From assembly GCA_025350465.1 (NCBI GenBank), contig JANXXU010000008.1:186001-250000 (forward strand): a DNA stretch of 64,000 nucleotides, given 5' to 3'. A program made the position numbers and the translations under genes. Below the pieces are notes generated by a model, which saw only the letters and a list, made by a program, of their open reading frames with translations, had not been told where the DNA came from and did no database searches. Below are positions 9,817-18,498 of this stretch, one piece after another. Each line of letters starts with the position of its first letter. Position 1 is the stretch's first letter. The DNA is from Alphaproteobacteria bacterium (GTDB lineage Bacteria; Pseudomonadota; Alphaproteobacteria; Micropepsales; Micropepsaceae).

Positions 9817-11654
9817 TAGGTTTTGCACGTCTGGCGGGCGCGGCTCTTGCCGCGTCTGTGGTTGCGATCGGCTGTGCCTCTGCGGCGCCTGCACCGGACG
9901 ATCTGACAATCGGCATTTGGGCGACCGAGATGGCGTTCGCACCCGGCTTGCACGGCGACCTTACCATTGCCCACGCGGGAAGCGTCTGGCGTGCGACGCT
10001 TGGCGGTGGCGAGGTGAAATTTGCCGTAGTCGACGCGCAGGTTCGCTTCGCGTTTCCGAACAATGGCGGGGAATTTCGCGGTGCGTTGACCGACAATGGA
10101 CACGCCATCACAGGCTTCTGGCTGCAACCGGCCGGCGGCACATCCGATCCCCGCGATCCGGGCGGCTCCGGCCAAGCCTTCGCCTCACCGCTCACGCTGC
10201 AAAGCGCTGGGCCGGATTCCTGGCATGGCACGATCACGCCGCTCGAAGATCGCTTCACGCTTTATCTGAAGATCTATCGCAATGCTGACGGCATGTTGGT
10301 CGGCGCGTTCCGCAATCCTGACTTCAACTCGAACGGCAATGCGACGCTCTTTCGCGTGACGCGGACGGGTGACACGCTGCAGTTCGCTGCCCCCATCGAT
10401 CAGCCGACGCCGCAGATCACTCAGAGCGCGACGCTTCTCCATTCGCCCGAGCGGATACAAATCCGATGGCCGCGTCCGGGCCGCACGTTCGCCCTGACCC
10501 GCCGTTCGCCGACGGAAGCAGCGGCGTTTTTTCCGCGCCCACCTGGCGAGCCGAAATACGCCTATCGTCAGCCAGCGTCGGCGAATGACGGGTGGGACAC
10601 GGCCCGCGCCGGCGATGTGGGCATGGATGAAACGACTATAGCACGGCTGGTGCAGCGCTTGATCGATTCAGATCCGGCCGTGCGGCGTCCTGCGCTTATC
10701 CACTCGCTCTTGGTCGCGCATCACGGCAAGCTGGTGCTCGAAGAATATTTCTTTGGCTTCGATCGGGATCGGCCGCACGATTTGCGCTCGGCCGGCAAGA
10801 CGTTTGCTTCGGTCATGTTGGGGGCGGCGATGCTGCAGCATTTGAAGATCGCACCCGAGACGAAGGCTTATGAGCTGCTGGCCGGCATGGGTCGCTTCGC
10901 CAACTCCGATCCGCGCAAGGCTAAGATTACATTGGCCCACCTCATGACACACACGTCGGGCCTTGCCTGCGACGACAACGATGACAACTCGCCGGGCAAC
11001 GAGGACACGACGCAAAGTCAGACGCGTCAGCCCGATTGGTGGAAATACACGCTCGACCTACCCGTGGCGCACGACCCGGGCAGCCGCTACGCCTATTGTT
11101 CGGCGGGGATGAACCTGATGGGCGCGGCCTTGAAGACCGCGACAGGCGCTTGGTTGCCGGAATTCTTCGAGCGCACGATCGCCCGCCCGCTGCAATTCGG
11201 CCCTTACTATTGGAATTTGATGCCGACGCGAGAAGGTTATCTGGGCGGCGGCGCTTACCTGCGGCCGCGCGATTTCTTGAAGCTCGGCCAAGTCTTTCTG
11301 GATCATGGCCTGTGGCACCGTCAACGCATCGTCGATGCATCATGGATCGACCAGTCGACCGCGTCGCGCGTCGCAGTCACACCTGAGACCACTGGCCTCG
11401 CGCCAGATCAGTTCTCCAACGTCTACCTCAAGGCGGAGGACGGATATGCCTGGCACCTCTCCGAACTTCACGTCGGCGAGCGCATTTTTCGCGACTACGC
11501 GGCAAGCGGCAACGGAGGCCAACTCCTGATCGTTGTGCCGGATCTCGATTTGACGGTCGTCTTCACCGCCGGCAACTATGGGCAAGGCGGGATCTGGACC
11601 CGCTTCCGCAGCGAAGTCGTGCCGCAGGAAATCATTCCGGCGATCCGGAAGTAA
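9813..11654 (+). CDS. Serine hydrolase (beta-lactamase/penicillin-binding-protein-like), exported
   Basis: Signal peptide; FDRDRPHDLRSAGKTFASVMLG (SxxK-type SAGK), RYAYCSAGMNLMG (YxS/YxN-like); ATGA overlap with gntR. Confidence 0.88.
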   Translation: MIGFARLAGAALAASVVAIGCASAAPAPDDLTIGIWATEMAFAPGLHGDLTIAHAGSVWRATLGGGEVKFAVVDAQVRFAFPNNGGEFRGALTDNGHAITGFWLQPAGGTSDPRDPGGSGQAFASPLTLQSAGPDSWHGTITPLEDRFTLYLKIYRNADGMLVGAFRNPDFNSNGNATLFRVTRTGDTLQFAAPIDQPTPQITQSATLLHSPERIQIRWPRPGRTFALTRRSPTEAAAFFPRPPGEPKYAYRQPASANDGWDTARAGDVGMDETTIARLVQRLIDSDPAVRRPALIHSLLVAHHGKLVLEEYFFGFDRDRPHDLRSAGKTFASVMLGAAMLQHLKIAPETKAYELLAGMGRFANSDPRKAKITLAHLMTHTSGLACDDNDDNSPGNEDTTQSQTRQPDWWKYTLDLPVAHDPGSRYAYCSAGMNLMGAALKTATGAWLPEFFERTIARPLQFGPYYWNLMPTREGYLGGGAYLRPRDFLKLGQVFLDHGLWHRQRIVDASWIDQSTASRVAVTPETTGLAPDQFSNVYLKAEDGYAWHLSELHVGERIFRDYAASGNGGQLLIVVPDLDLTVVFTAGNYGQGGIWTRFRSEVVPQEIIPAIRK

Positions 11655-11891
11655 ACGACCGTGTTGTACGCGCCGTGACTTGCGAGGATACGAATTCATC
11701 GGCTCCCAAGAGTTTAGGACGAGCTGACACGAATGGTGCGGGCTTGCTTTGTCAAGCGATGAAACCGCCTGGCATCGGGCGGTGAAAATCGAATATCGGA
11801 ATTACGGAGCAGGAACCGGAGTGCTCCGGGTAATCCCAGGCGATATCTCCCTCCGACGCTGCCGACATCGGCACGCGCTGAGGAGATCGCA

Positions 11892-12656
11892 ATGAGAGTG
11901 CTGGTTGACAAGGTCGCCATAGTCACGGGAGCGAGTTCCGGAATTGGGCACGCGACATCAATGCTCTTTGCGAAGGAAGGCGCCAAGATCGTCGTCGCGG
12001 CGCGGCGCAAGGCCGCGCTGGACGCTCTCGTTGAAGAGAGCGCACGGGCGGGCGGCTGCGCAGTCGCTTTGGCGGGCGATGTCAAAGACGAGAATTTCGC
12101 GAGAGCGTTGGTTGAAGAAGCGGTGGGCCGGTTCGGCGGCCTCGATGTAGCATTCAACAACGCCGGCACACTCGGCGAGATGGGGGCGACACCAGGCGTT
12201 TCGCTCGCAGGATGGGTAAACACAATCGAGACGAATCTAACCAGCGCCTTTCTTGGCGCGAAGTATCAAATCCCCGCCATGCTTCGGCGAGGTGGCGGCT
12301 CGTTGATTTTCACGTCGACGTTCGTCGGCTACACCGCCGGCATGCCGGGGGTGGCAGCATATGCGGCTAGCAAAGCCGGATTGATTGGCCTCACTCAGGC
12401 GCTTGCGGTGGAGTACGGCCCGCAAGGCATTCGCGTGAACGCGATATTGCCGGGCGGCACCGATACGCCAATGGGAAGAGAAATGAGCGCGACGCCCGAG
12501 GCGCTGGCGTTCGTCAAGGGCCTTCATGCACTCAAGCGCATAGCGACACCGGCGGAACAGGCCAAATCCGTTCTCTATCTCGCTTCGGATGCCTCAAGCT
12601 TCACCACCGGCACGGCGCTCCTTGTTGACGGTGGAGTCTCCGTCAATCGAACCTGA
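11892..12656 (+). CDS. SDR-family oxidoreductase
   Basis: TGASSGIG, NNAG, YAASKAGLIGLTQALAVEYGPQGIRVNAILPGGTDTPM. Confidence 0.94.
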   Translation: MRVLVDKVAIVTGASSGIGHATSMLFAKEGAKIVVAARRKAALDALVEESARAGGCAVALAGDVKDENFARALVEEAVGRFGGLDVAFNNAGTLGEMGATPGVSLAGWVNTIETNLTSAFLGAKYQIPAMLRRGGGSLIFTSTFVGYTAGMPGVAAYAASKAGLIGLTQALAVEYGPQGIRVNAILPGGTDTPMGREMSATPEALAFVKGLHALKRIATPAEQAKSVLYLASDASSFTTGTALLVDGGVSVNRT

Positions 12657-12750
12657 ACGATCGTCCTCGTCTCCCGCGAACGCTCTTACTTGGCTGCGAC
12701 CAAGATGTCGGCGTCGGCGAACGCCCGTCTCAGCGCACGCGCCGTCGCGA

Positions 12751-12780
12751 GCGAAACATTTTGTCAAACTGTGTCGTCGC
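12751..12780. promoter_or_regulatory. Candidate response-regulator site, copy 2 (gcgaaacattTTGTCaaacTGTGTCgtcgc)
   Basis: 27/30 identical to 9035-9064, same 10-bp-spaced direct repeat; about 110 bp upstream of the EF-hand gene. Confidence 0.5.
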
Positions 12781-12890
12781 GCCATGCCGGCACAGTTTGG
12801 CGCAAACGCTCCGTCTACGGACAAACGGTGGCGATATCCGTCGGTCACGGTCTCGCCTGTCCTGACCCAGGACCTTGATGGAGAGATCGG

Positions 12891-13400
12891 ATGAATAGAC
12901 CTTTGCTCGTGATGACGACAGGCGCCGTCCTTGCCGTCGTTTCGTTGCTGAGTATCGGCGCCGCGCGCGCCCATGAACGCTGCGTTTGCAGTTCGATGGA
13001 GGGCTTGCCGCCGCTGCCCTCCGTCGCGCCAATGCCACCGCTGCCGCCCGTGGCGCCTTTGCCGCCGGACGTGGGGCGTCGCCACGTGCACGTTCAAAGA
13101 GAGATCATCGTCATCGGCCCCGGCGTCCGGCGCGTGCGTCACCTCCGTCGTGTCGTTCGCGTTAGAGAGGAAGATGACGGCGACGGCAAGATGACGCGCG
13201 ATGAATTCATCAGGCGGGCCGAACGCGCCTTTGACGAGCACGATCGAAATAATGACGGCGTGCTCGACGAAGACGAGCGCGACGAGATGACGGATCCGTC
13301 AGAAGCGCCGGAAGCTTTGGAGGCGCCGGAACCGCCCGAACCCGGCGAAGCGCCCGAAGCCCCCGAAGCGCCGCGCGCACGTCACGCGCCGCACGGCTAA
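12891..13400 (+). CDS. Exported EF-hand protein with Pro-rich N-terminal and EAPE-rich C-terminal low-complexity regions
   Basis: Signal peptide; EEDDGDGKMTRDEF and DEHDRNNDGVLDEDE EF-hand loops; EAPEALEAPEPPEPGEAPEAPEAP tail. Confidence 0.78.
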   Translation: MNRPLLVMTTGAVLAVVSLLSIGAARAHERCVCSSMEGLPPLPSVAPMPPLPPVAPLPPDVGRRHVHVQREIIVIGPGVRRVRHLRRVVRVREEDDGDGKMTRDEFIRRAERAFDEHDRNNDGVLDEDERDEMTDPSEAPEALEAPEPPEPGEAPEAPEAPRARHAPHG

Positions 13401-13445
13401 GGTCGTGGAATGACGGGGCCGCTCCGCACGGGTGCGGCCTCTATT

Positions 13446-14393
13446 CTAATTTCCCGACGTGTGGTTGAGACGGTCATCGCCGTTCGGCGGCGGCGGCCCG
13501 GGCGGCGCCGTGGGGTCCGCATCATGATCGTTGGGCTGCTCGGTCTTCGGCTTTGGCCGGGTAAAATTTTGCGAACTCGGTATGTCCTGGGGTTTTACAA
13601 TGATCGGCGAACTGATGCCCTGCGCGACCATCGTGTCGAGTATGCCCTGATCGATCAGATAGGCTTGCGTCAAATCCGCATTCGCGCCTTTGAGGTCGCC
13701 GGTGTACGTCTTCGCGCAAGCCCGCCCGAAATAGGCTTCCGGGTTCGACGGCGCGGTACCGAGTACTTGGTCGTAATCGGCCTGCGCCTCGGCCCAGCGT
13801 TGCAGCCGAACATAAGCGTGCCCGCGCTGCAGCCGGGCAGTGACATCGCGGGTGCCGATGGTGATCGCTTGAGTGAGATCGGCGACCGCACGGTCGTTGT
13901 TGCCCTTCATGCCAAAGGCCGTGCCGCGCCCGGTCAGCGCCGCGGCATCTCGCGGCGCTGTCATCAGCACTTGGCTATAGTCGGCGATGGCGCCCGCGAA
14001 GTTCTTGGAGGCGCGGTAGGCAACGGCGCGATTGTTGAGCGCTTCGATATATTGCGGTCTGATCTGAAGTGCCTCGCCGTAATCGTTGATCGCAGATGAG
14101 AGATCGCCCTTCGAGAAATAGGCGTTGGCGCGATTGTAATAGGCCGTCGCGCGAAGATCGCGGTCGCGCCGCATGGTGATCAGCGCGGTGCAGCCGCGAA
14201 TTTGTTGGTCGTCGGTAATTGGAAAACCGCCGGTGCACCACCGGCTCGGGTCCATCGGCGCCTCCGGTTCGACTCTCGGCAGTGTGCCGGACTGGGAGTG
14301 ATGACGATAATGATGCCGGCTGTGCGCGGCGCCGGCGCCGCCGATCGCCACTGCGATAGCGATGCCCAGCAACACGACCTGCAACCCGCGCAT
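13446..14393 (-). CDS. Exported TPR-repeat protein
   Basis: Signal peptide; WCTGGFPITDDQQIRGCTALI followed by TPR units (NRANAYFSKGDLSSAINDYGEALQIRPQYIEALNNRAVAY); RBS GGGAGGGA before ATG 14393. Confidence 0.82.
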   Translation of the reverse strand: MRGLQVVLLGIAIAVAIGGAGAAHSRHHYRHHSQSGTLPRVEPEAPMDPSRWCTGGFPITDDQQIRGCTALITMRRDRDLRATAYYNRANAYFSKGDLSSAINDYGEALQIRPQYIEALNNRAVAYRASKNFAGAIADYSQVLMTAPRDAAALTGRGTAFGMKGNNDRAVADLTQAITIGTRDVTARLQRGHAYVRLQRWAEAQADYDQVLGTAPSNPEAYFGRACAKTYTGDLKGANADLTQAYLIDQGILDTMVAQGISSPIIVKPQDIPSSQNFTRPKPKTEQPNDHDADPTAPPGPPPPNGDDRLNHTSGN

Positions 14394-14534
14394 GAATCCC
14401 TCCCAACAACGCTCGATTCCCTCAAGTTGCGGCCGCAGCGTCAAGGGGAGTTTCGAGACGACATTCGGTTAATGGCCGCCGGAAACAGCGAAAGGCCGAA
14501 TTCCCGCCTGAACGGACTTGCCCACCGGGCCGGT

Positions 14535-14834
14535 TTAGGCCGTCGGGCATGACAGTTTTTGCAAAACGGCGGACAGCCACGCGATCGGATCGTCCGTGCC
14601 CGCGAAATGGCGATTGGCAAACTTGGAAATCACCACACCTGCAAATTCGCGACGCTGGCGTAGGTCTTTGAATTCGCGCAATCCGCCTTGCACCAACTGT
14701 GTGACATGGGGCGAAGGCGAGAAACTGCGGCGGACGATCTCGTCAAGATCGAATTCTCCGGCATCGGCGTGGGCTGCGAACGCGCTTAGGATTTGAAACA
14801 GGTTCGGAAATTTCTCCGCCGCATCGCGAATCAT
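14535..14834 (-). CDS. Candidate immunity protein for the adjacent RNase A-like toxin
   Basis: 99-aa acidic ORF (MIRDAAEKFPNLFQILSAFAAHADAGEFDLDEIVRRSF...) starting 5 bp after the toxin stop on the same strand. Confidence 0.5.
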   Translation of the reverse strand: MIRDAAEKFPNLFQILSAFAAHADAGEFDLDEIVRRSFSPSPHVTQLVQGGLREFKDLRQRREFAGVVISKFANRHFAGTDDPIAWLSAVLQKLSCPTA

Positions 14835-14839
14835 GGCGT

Positions 14840-15373
14840 TCAGCTTTCGGGATAGGAGGTGAGGATGAAATAGTTCCCGTTGTCCGTCTTGCGAAGGACG
14901 ACGATTGCGCTCGTTCGATCGGACGCCTCCCCATCGCCGCGCTGCATTCCGCGGCCGATGACGTCGCTGCCGCGATAATGCAGCGTCAAAGTGTTGCCGG
15001 GTGCCGCGCTCGCGAGCCATTCCTCAATACGCGCCGCGTTCTGCATTATCGCGACCGATACAACATGTTGCGCTGCGGTCTGATCCGTATATGTGCTCGC
15101 GGCTGAAATGTTTGGCTCGCGTATCAGGCGTTCACGAAGATCAGCGTCGCTGTGCCCGACATGTTTGCGCAGCGTGTGCCCGCCCATGCTCTCGCTGCGC
15201 TCGAGATCGGATGAATCGTTTGCCGCGCTCGCCGGCTCCGCTTCCGCGCTCGCCGTCGTCCCTTCGGAAGGCGCCTGCATATGCGTCGGTCCCGCCGAAC
15301 GCTGCCAGACGGCGATTGCTGCGGCAATCAGAAGCAAGGCAGCGATGACGGTTTGGCGCATTCTGGGGGCCAT
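14840..15373 (-). CDS. Exported/membrane-anchored protein with bacterial RNase A-like (CdiA-CT type) domain
   Basis: ATG 15373 with AGGA RBS; N-terminal TM/signal MRQTVIAALLLIAAAIAVW; GGHTLRKHVGHSDADLRERLIREPNISAASTYTDQTAAQHVV...IVVLRKTDNGNYFILTSYPES matches the RNase A-like toxin pattern. Confidence 0.8.
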   Translation of the reverse strand: MAPRMRQTVIAALLLIAAAIAVWQRSAGPTHMQAPSEGTTASAEAEPASAANDSSDLERSESMGGHTLRKHVGHSDADLRERLIREPNISAASTYTDQTAAQHVVSVAIMQNAARIEEWLASAAPGNTLTLHYRGSDVIGRGMQRGDGEASDRTSAIVVLRKTDNGNYFILTSYPES

Positions 15374-15548
15374 CGAAATCCTCGCGTCGTGGGCGTTCCT
15401 CATAACATCAATGGTCGGCCCTCGGACACGTGTGTGATTGCTGCACTTGCGCGCAATAGAGGCGCACGGGAAAATCGCCGCCATGCCCGGACGCGTACGC
15501 CCTTCGCGCGAGCGGGTGAGGGGCTTACTTCGGGACTTGCGTTGCAGC

Positions 15549-15793
15549 TCAGATCGCCTCAAGCACGCCTTCCAAATTCGTCAGCACCTCTCGATTCATA
15601 AACTGTGTTGGTCGCCGTCAACCTCGATGGCAAGTTTCTGTTCGAAACAAACAAAGTCGACGATGTATCGGCCGAGCGGCACTTGCCTTCGGAATTTGTA
15701 AGGGTGAAAGCGCCGCGCTCGCAGCGCGTACCACAATGTCCGCTCTGCGTCGGTTTGACTGCGGCGCAAAGCTCTTGCGCGTTCGGTTGACAT
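15549..15793 (-). pseudogene. DUF559 (Vsr-like endonuclease) gene with internal deletion
   Basis: MSTERARALRRSQTDAERTLWYALRARRFHPYKFRRQVPLGRYIVDFVCFEQKLAIEVDGDQHS then stop; the out-of-frame continuation (F)MNREVLTNLEGVLEAI* is the typical DUF559 C-terminus. Confidence 0.7.
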
Positions 15794-15803
15794 CGAGTCA
15801 GCG

Positions 15804-16000
15804 TCCCCTCACCCGCTCAACTCGGACTGCGCCCTCGTCTCGCGTCCTCTCCCACAAGGGGAGAGGCGATTCTCCGCAGTTCTGAAAAGCACGAGCCCGC
15901 GCATCCTTCAGGAAAATGACACGGCGACGGTGATGCGCACAGCGCTCCCTCTCCCCTTGCGGGAGAGGAGTCGAGCGAAGCAAGACGGTGAGGGGACCCC
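15804..16000. repeat. Nested palindromic repeat region (GTCCCCTCACC...GGTGAGGGGAC)
   Basis: Outer arms GTCCCCTCACC/GGTGAGGGGAC; inner hairpins CTCTCCC-acaa-GGGGAGAG and CTCTCCCC-ttgc-GGGAGAG. Confidence 0.65.
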
Positions 16001-16022
16001 CTCTGCGATCGGCGCCACGTTT

Positions 16023-17267
16023 TCACAGCGTATTCTTATGCCACGCCCCGCCCTTCATGATGGCCGAAAGACGCGCGCCTTGGTCTTGGAATAACCCAAG
16101 GTCTTTCAGAGGATTGCCGTCGATAACGATGAGATCGGCAAACGCGCCTGGTTCGACGACACCGAGCTTGCCTTCGCGCCGCACGATCTGCGCGCCAACC
16201 AATGTCGCCTGGCGAATGATTTCGATCGGCGAGAGCACTTCGGAGCGGAACAGAAACTCGCGCGACTGATGCACCTGAAGCTTGCCGAGCAAGTCGGAGC
16301 CGAAGCCGACCGGCACTCCGGCGCGCTTGCAAATTTCGAGCGAGCGCAACCCACCCTCGATGACGAGATCGTTCTTCTCCAGCTGCGACGCGCTCAAGCC
16401 CAGCGTCGCGCCGTGATCCCTCATCATGTAATAGGTGACGAGATTGGCGACCATGAACGCCTTGCGCTCCGCCATGAGCTTCGCGGTTGGCGCGTCGATC
16501 AGATTGCCGTGCTCGATTGTGCGAACGCCATGAGTAACGCCGCGCGTGATCGCCTCGGGCGTATAGGCGTGGGCGAGCACATAGCGCCCGAAGGCATGCG
16601 CCTCTTCGACGGCTGCCGTGATTTCTCCGATGGAGAATTGCAAACTGTCGAGCGGATCCCATGGGCTGGCGACGCCGCCCGACAGCATGATCTTGATCTG
16701 ATCGGCGCCCTGGCGCATTTGCTCGCGCACCGCTTGGCGCATCTGATCGGCGCCGTCGGCAATGCCCGTGATGAACGAGAGGGCGTCGCAGCAGTGACAC
16801 GCCGTCTCGCCGAACTGCGTACGCCGGCGCGAGTCCGTGTGGCCGCCCGTCGGTCCGATCGCGCGCCCCGAGATAAAGAGGCGAGGGCCCGCCAGTGTTC
16901 CGTTCTCGACCGCTTCCTTGATGCCCCAATCGGCGCCGCCCGTATCGCGAACCGTGGTGAAGCCGCGATCGAGCATTTGGCGCATCAACACGGAGGCCTT
17001 GGCGGCAAGCAGCGTGAGCGGCAGCGACTCCAGACGCGCGATCCCGACCTCGACCAAGAACACATGCGCGTGACAGTCGATCAGCCCCGGCATCAATGTC
17101 TTGCCGCCGCAATCGATCGCCGCTGCATTTGCGGTTTTGATTGGCCGTGCCGAGACCTCGCGGATCGTCTCGCCCTCGACCAGCACCTCGTGACCGCCCC
17201 GTATGTCGTCAAAACGTGGATCGAGCAATTGCAGATTGCGGAAGACGAATTGTTGAGCCATGGGCAC
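16023..17267 (-). CDS. Amidohydrolase family protein
   Basis: GLIDCHAHVF, GGHTDSRRRT, LAHAYTPEAI, GTIEHGN-like motif, GFGSDLLG, GAFADLIVIDGNPL. Confidence 0.93.
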   Translation of the reverse strand: MPMAQQFVFRNLQLLDPRFDDIRGGHEVLVEGETIREVSARPIKTANAAAIDCGGKTLMPGLIDCHAHVFLVEVGIARLESLPLTLLAAKASVLMRQMLDRGFTTVRDTGGADWGIKEAVENGTLAGPRLFISGRAIGPTGGHTDSRRRTQFGETACHCCDALSFITGIADGADQMRQAVREQMRQGADQIKIMLSGGVASPWDPLDSLQFSIGEITAAVEEAHAFGRYVLAHAYTPEAITRGVTHGVRTIEHGNLIDAPTAKLMAERKAFMVANLVTYYMMRDHGATLGLSASQLEKNDLVIEGGLRSLEICKRAGVPVGFGSDLLGKLQVHQSREFLFRSEVLSPIEIIRQATLVGAQIVRREGKLGVVEPGAFADLIVIDGNPLKDLGLFQDQGARLSAIMKGGAWHKNTL

Positions 17268-17339
17268 CCCTTTGGATCGTCGAGGCTCGCGCTTTACCTC
17301 GATTCCGTCAAGGAAGTGACTTACGTCTAGGGCCGGAAA

Positions 17340-17744
17340 TCAAAAGGCGGCGCAGATGTTTTCGTCGACGCGCAGCACGGCCTCCTGTGCGAACGCGTGC
17401 TTATAGCTTTCGATGATCGCGCCGATCGTTGCGTTGTCCCTGGCGCCGCCGTCATGGATGCGGATCAAGACCTTGCTGTTTTCCGAAATCGTACGCTTTG
17501 CTTCCTCGCTCAGCCAAAATCCGCGAGCGTCGAGAATCGTGAAGCCCTCCGGAAAACGGGGCGCGATCTCGTGCTCGACGAAGGCTTGCCACTCACGCGC
17601 GCTGACCGCGCCTTGCGCTTTCGCCAAACCGAAATAGAGGTGCGTCTCGATCGCGGGTTTGCCGGCAAGGCAGGCGCGCGGCTGATCGACAGCGCTGCAT
17701 GCGGCAAGGGCGAGCACTAGCCACATCGCGAGCGACGCCCTCAC
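17340..17744 (-). CDS. DUF3574-like putative lipoprotein
   Basis: GTG start overlapping the upstream stop (GTGA); LVLALAACSA lipobox-like; ETHLYFGLAKAQG...VSAREWQAFVEHEIAPRFPEGFTILDARGFW. Confidence 0.72.
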   Translation of the reverse strand: MRASLAMWLVLALAACSAVDQPRACLAGKPAIETHLYFGLAKAQGAVSAREWQAFVEHEIAPRFPEGFTILDARGFWLSEEAKRTISENSKVLIRIHDGGARDNATIGAIIESYKHAFAQEAVLRVDENICAAF

Positions 17745-18352
17745 AAGCCGGCTCCCGACCACCAGATCGCGAGCCAAATGGTGCCCGCGACAATCAACGT
17801 CTGAACGATCAAGAACGGCCACATCACGCGCGGCTTTAGCCAGTCCCAGTCTTTGGCTTCGCCATAGGCGGCGAGCGACTCGGAAAGCGTATAGAGCCCG
17901 AACGCCGAGCCCACTGCACCAATTCCGCCGGTGCCTGCGACGCCGACCCATACGAGTACGCGGCTGCCGAGGTGGCCCGCGAGCGCGATCACGCGCTCGA
18001 TCGTGAAGTTGCGCCACGTCATGACCCGCATCGGCGACTTGGGGTCTTTTCTCTTCCCGGTCTTCTTCTCGATGCCGCCGGCGAGCGCTGCCGGCAACAG
18101 CACCAGCATCTCCATGCTGGCCGCACCGAGTGCAAACGCCCCCGCGTCCCACAACGTCGCCGGCCAGACCATGAAGGCAATCGCTGCAAGCCCAAGCTCG
18201 CACAGCGTCGACCACACGCCCGAAAGGACCGCGGTCACCCAATCGCGCAGCTGCACCGTAACGCCGCGCTGGAACGCGACGTCGCCCGCGATCTTGAGCG
18301 CGACCGCAACGGCCCACGCCGCGGCACCGGTCAAAAGCCAATGAAACAGCAT
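17741..18352 (-). CDS. Multi-pass membrane protein
   Basis: Several hydrophobic segments (WLLTGAAAWAVAVALKIAG, LGLAAIAFMVWPATLW, FLIVQTLIVAGTIWLAIW). Confidence 0.7.
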   Translation of the reverse strand: MLFHWLLTGAAAWAVAVALKIAGDVAFQRGVTVQLRDWVTAVLSGVWSTLCELGLAAIAFMVWPATLWDAGAFALGAASMEMLVLLPAALAGGIEKKTGKRKDPKSPMRVMTWRNFTIERVIALAGHLGSRVLVWVGVAGTGGIGAVGSAFGLYTLSESLAAYGEAKDWDWLKPRVMWPFLIVQTLIVAGTIWLAIWWSGAGL

Positions 18353-18498
18353 TGAGACCCGAGATCCGAAAAACTGCCGCGATTCGACGGAAGCCTCTCA
18401 CATAGCGCTTCGGAAAACCACGCGCGGCAGTTGCCGTCGCGCATTTACCCAGGCGCGCCGGCTCTCTAACGTGGCTCGCAAAGGGCGAGGATCCAGGC

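Noticed and set aside
16269-17330. Long plus-strand ORF (353 aa) over the amidohydrolase
   Set aside because: Antisense shadow of 16023-17267; composition rich in Arg/Ala/His with no motifs.
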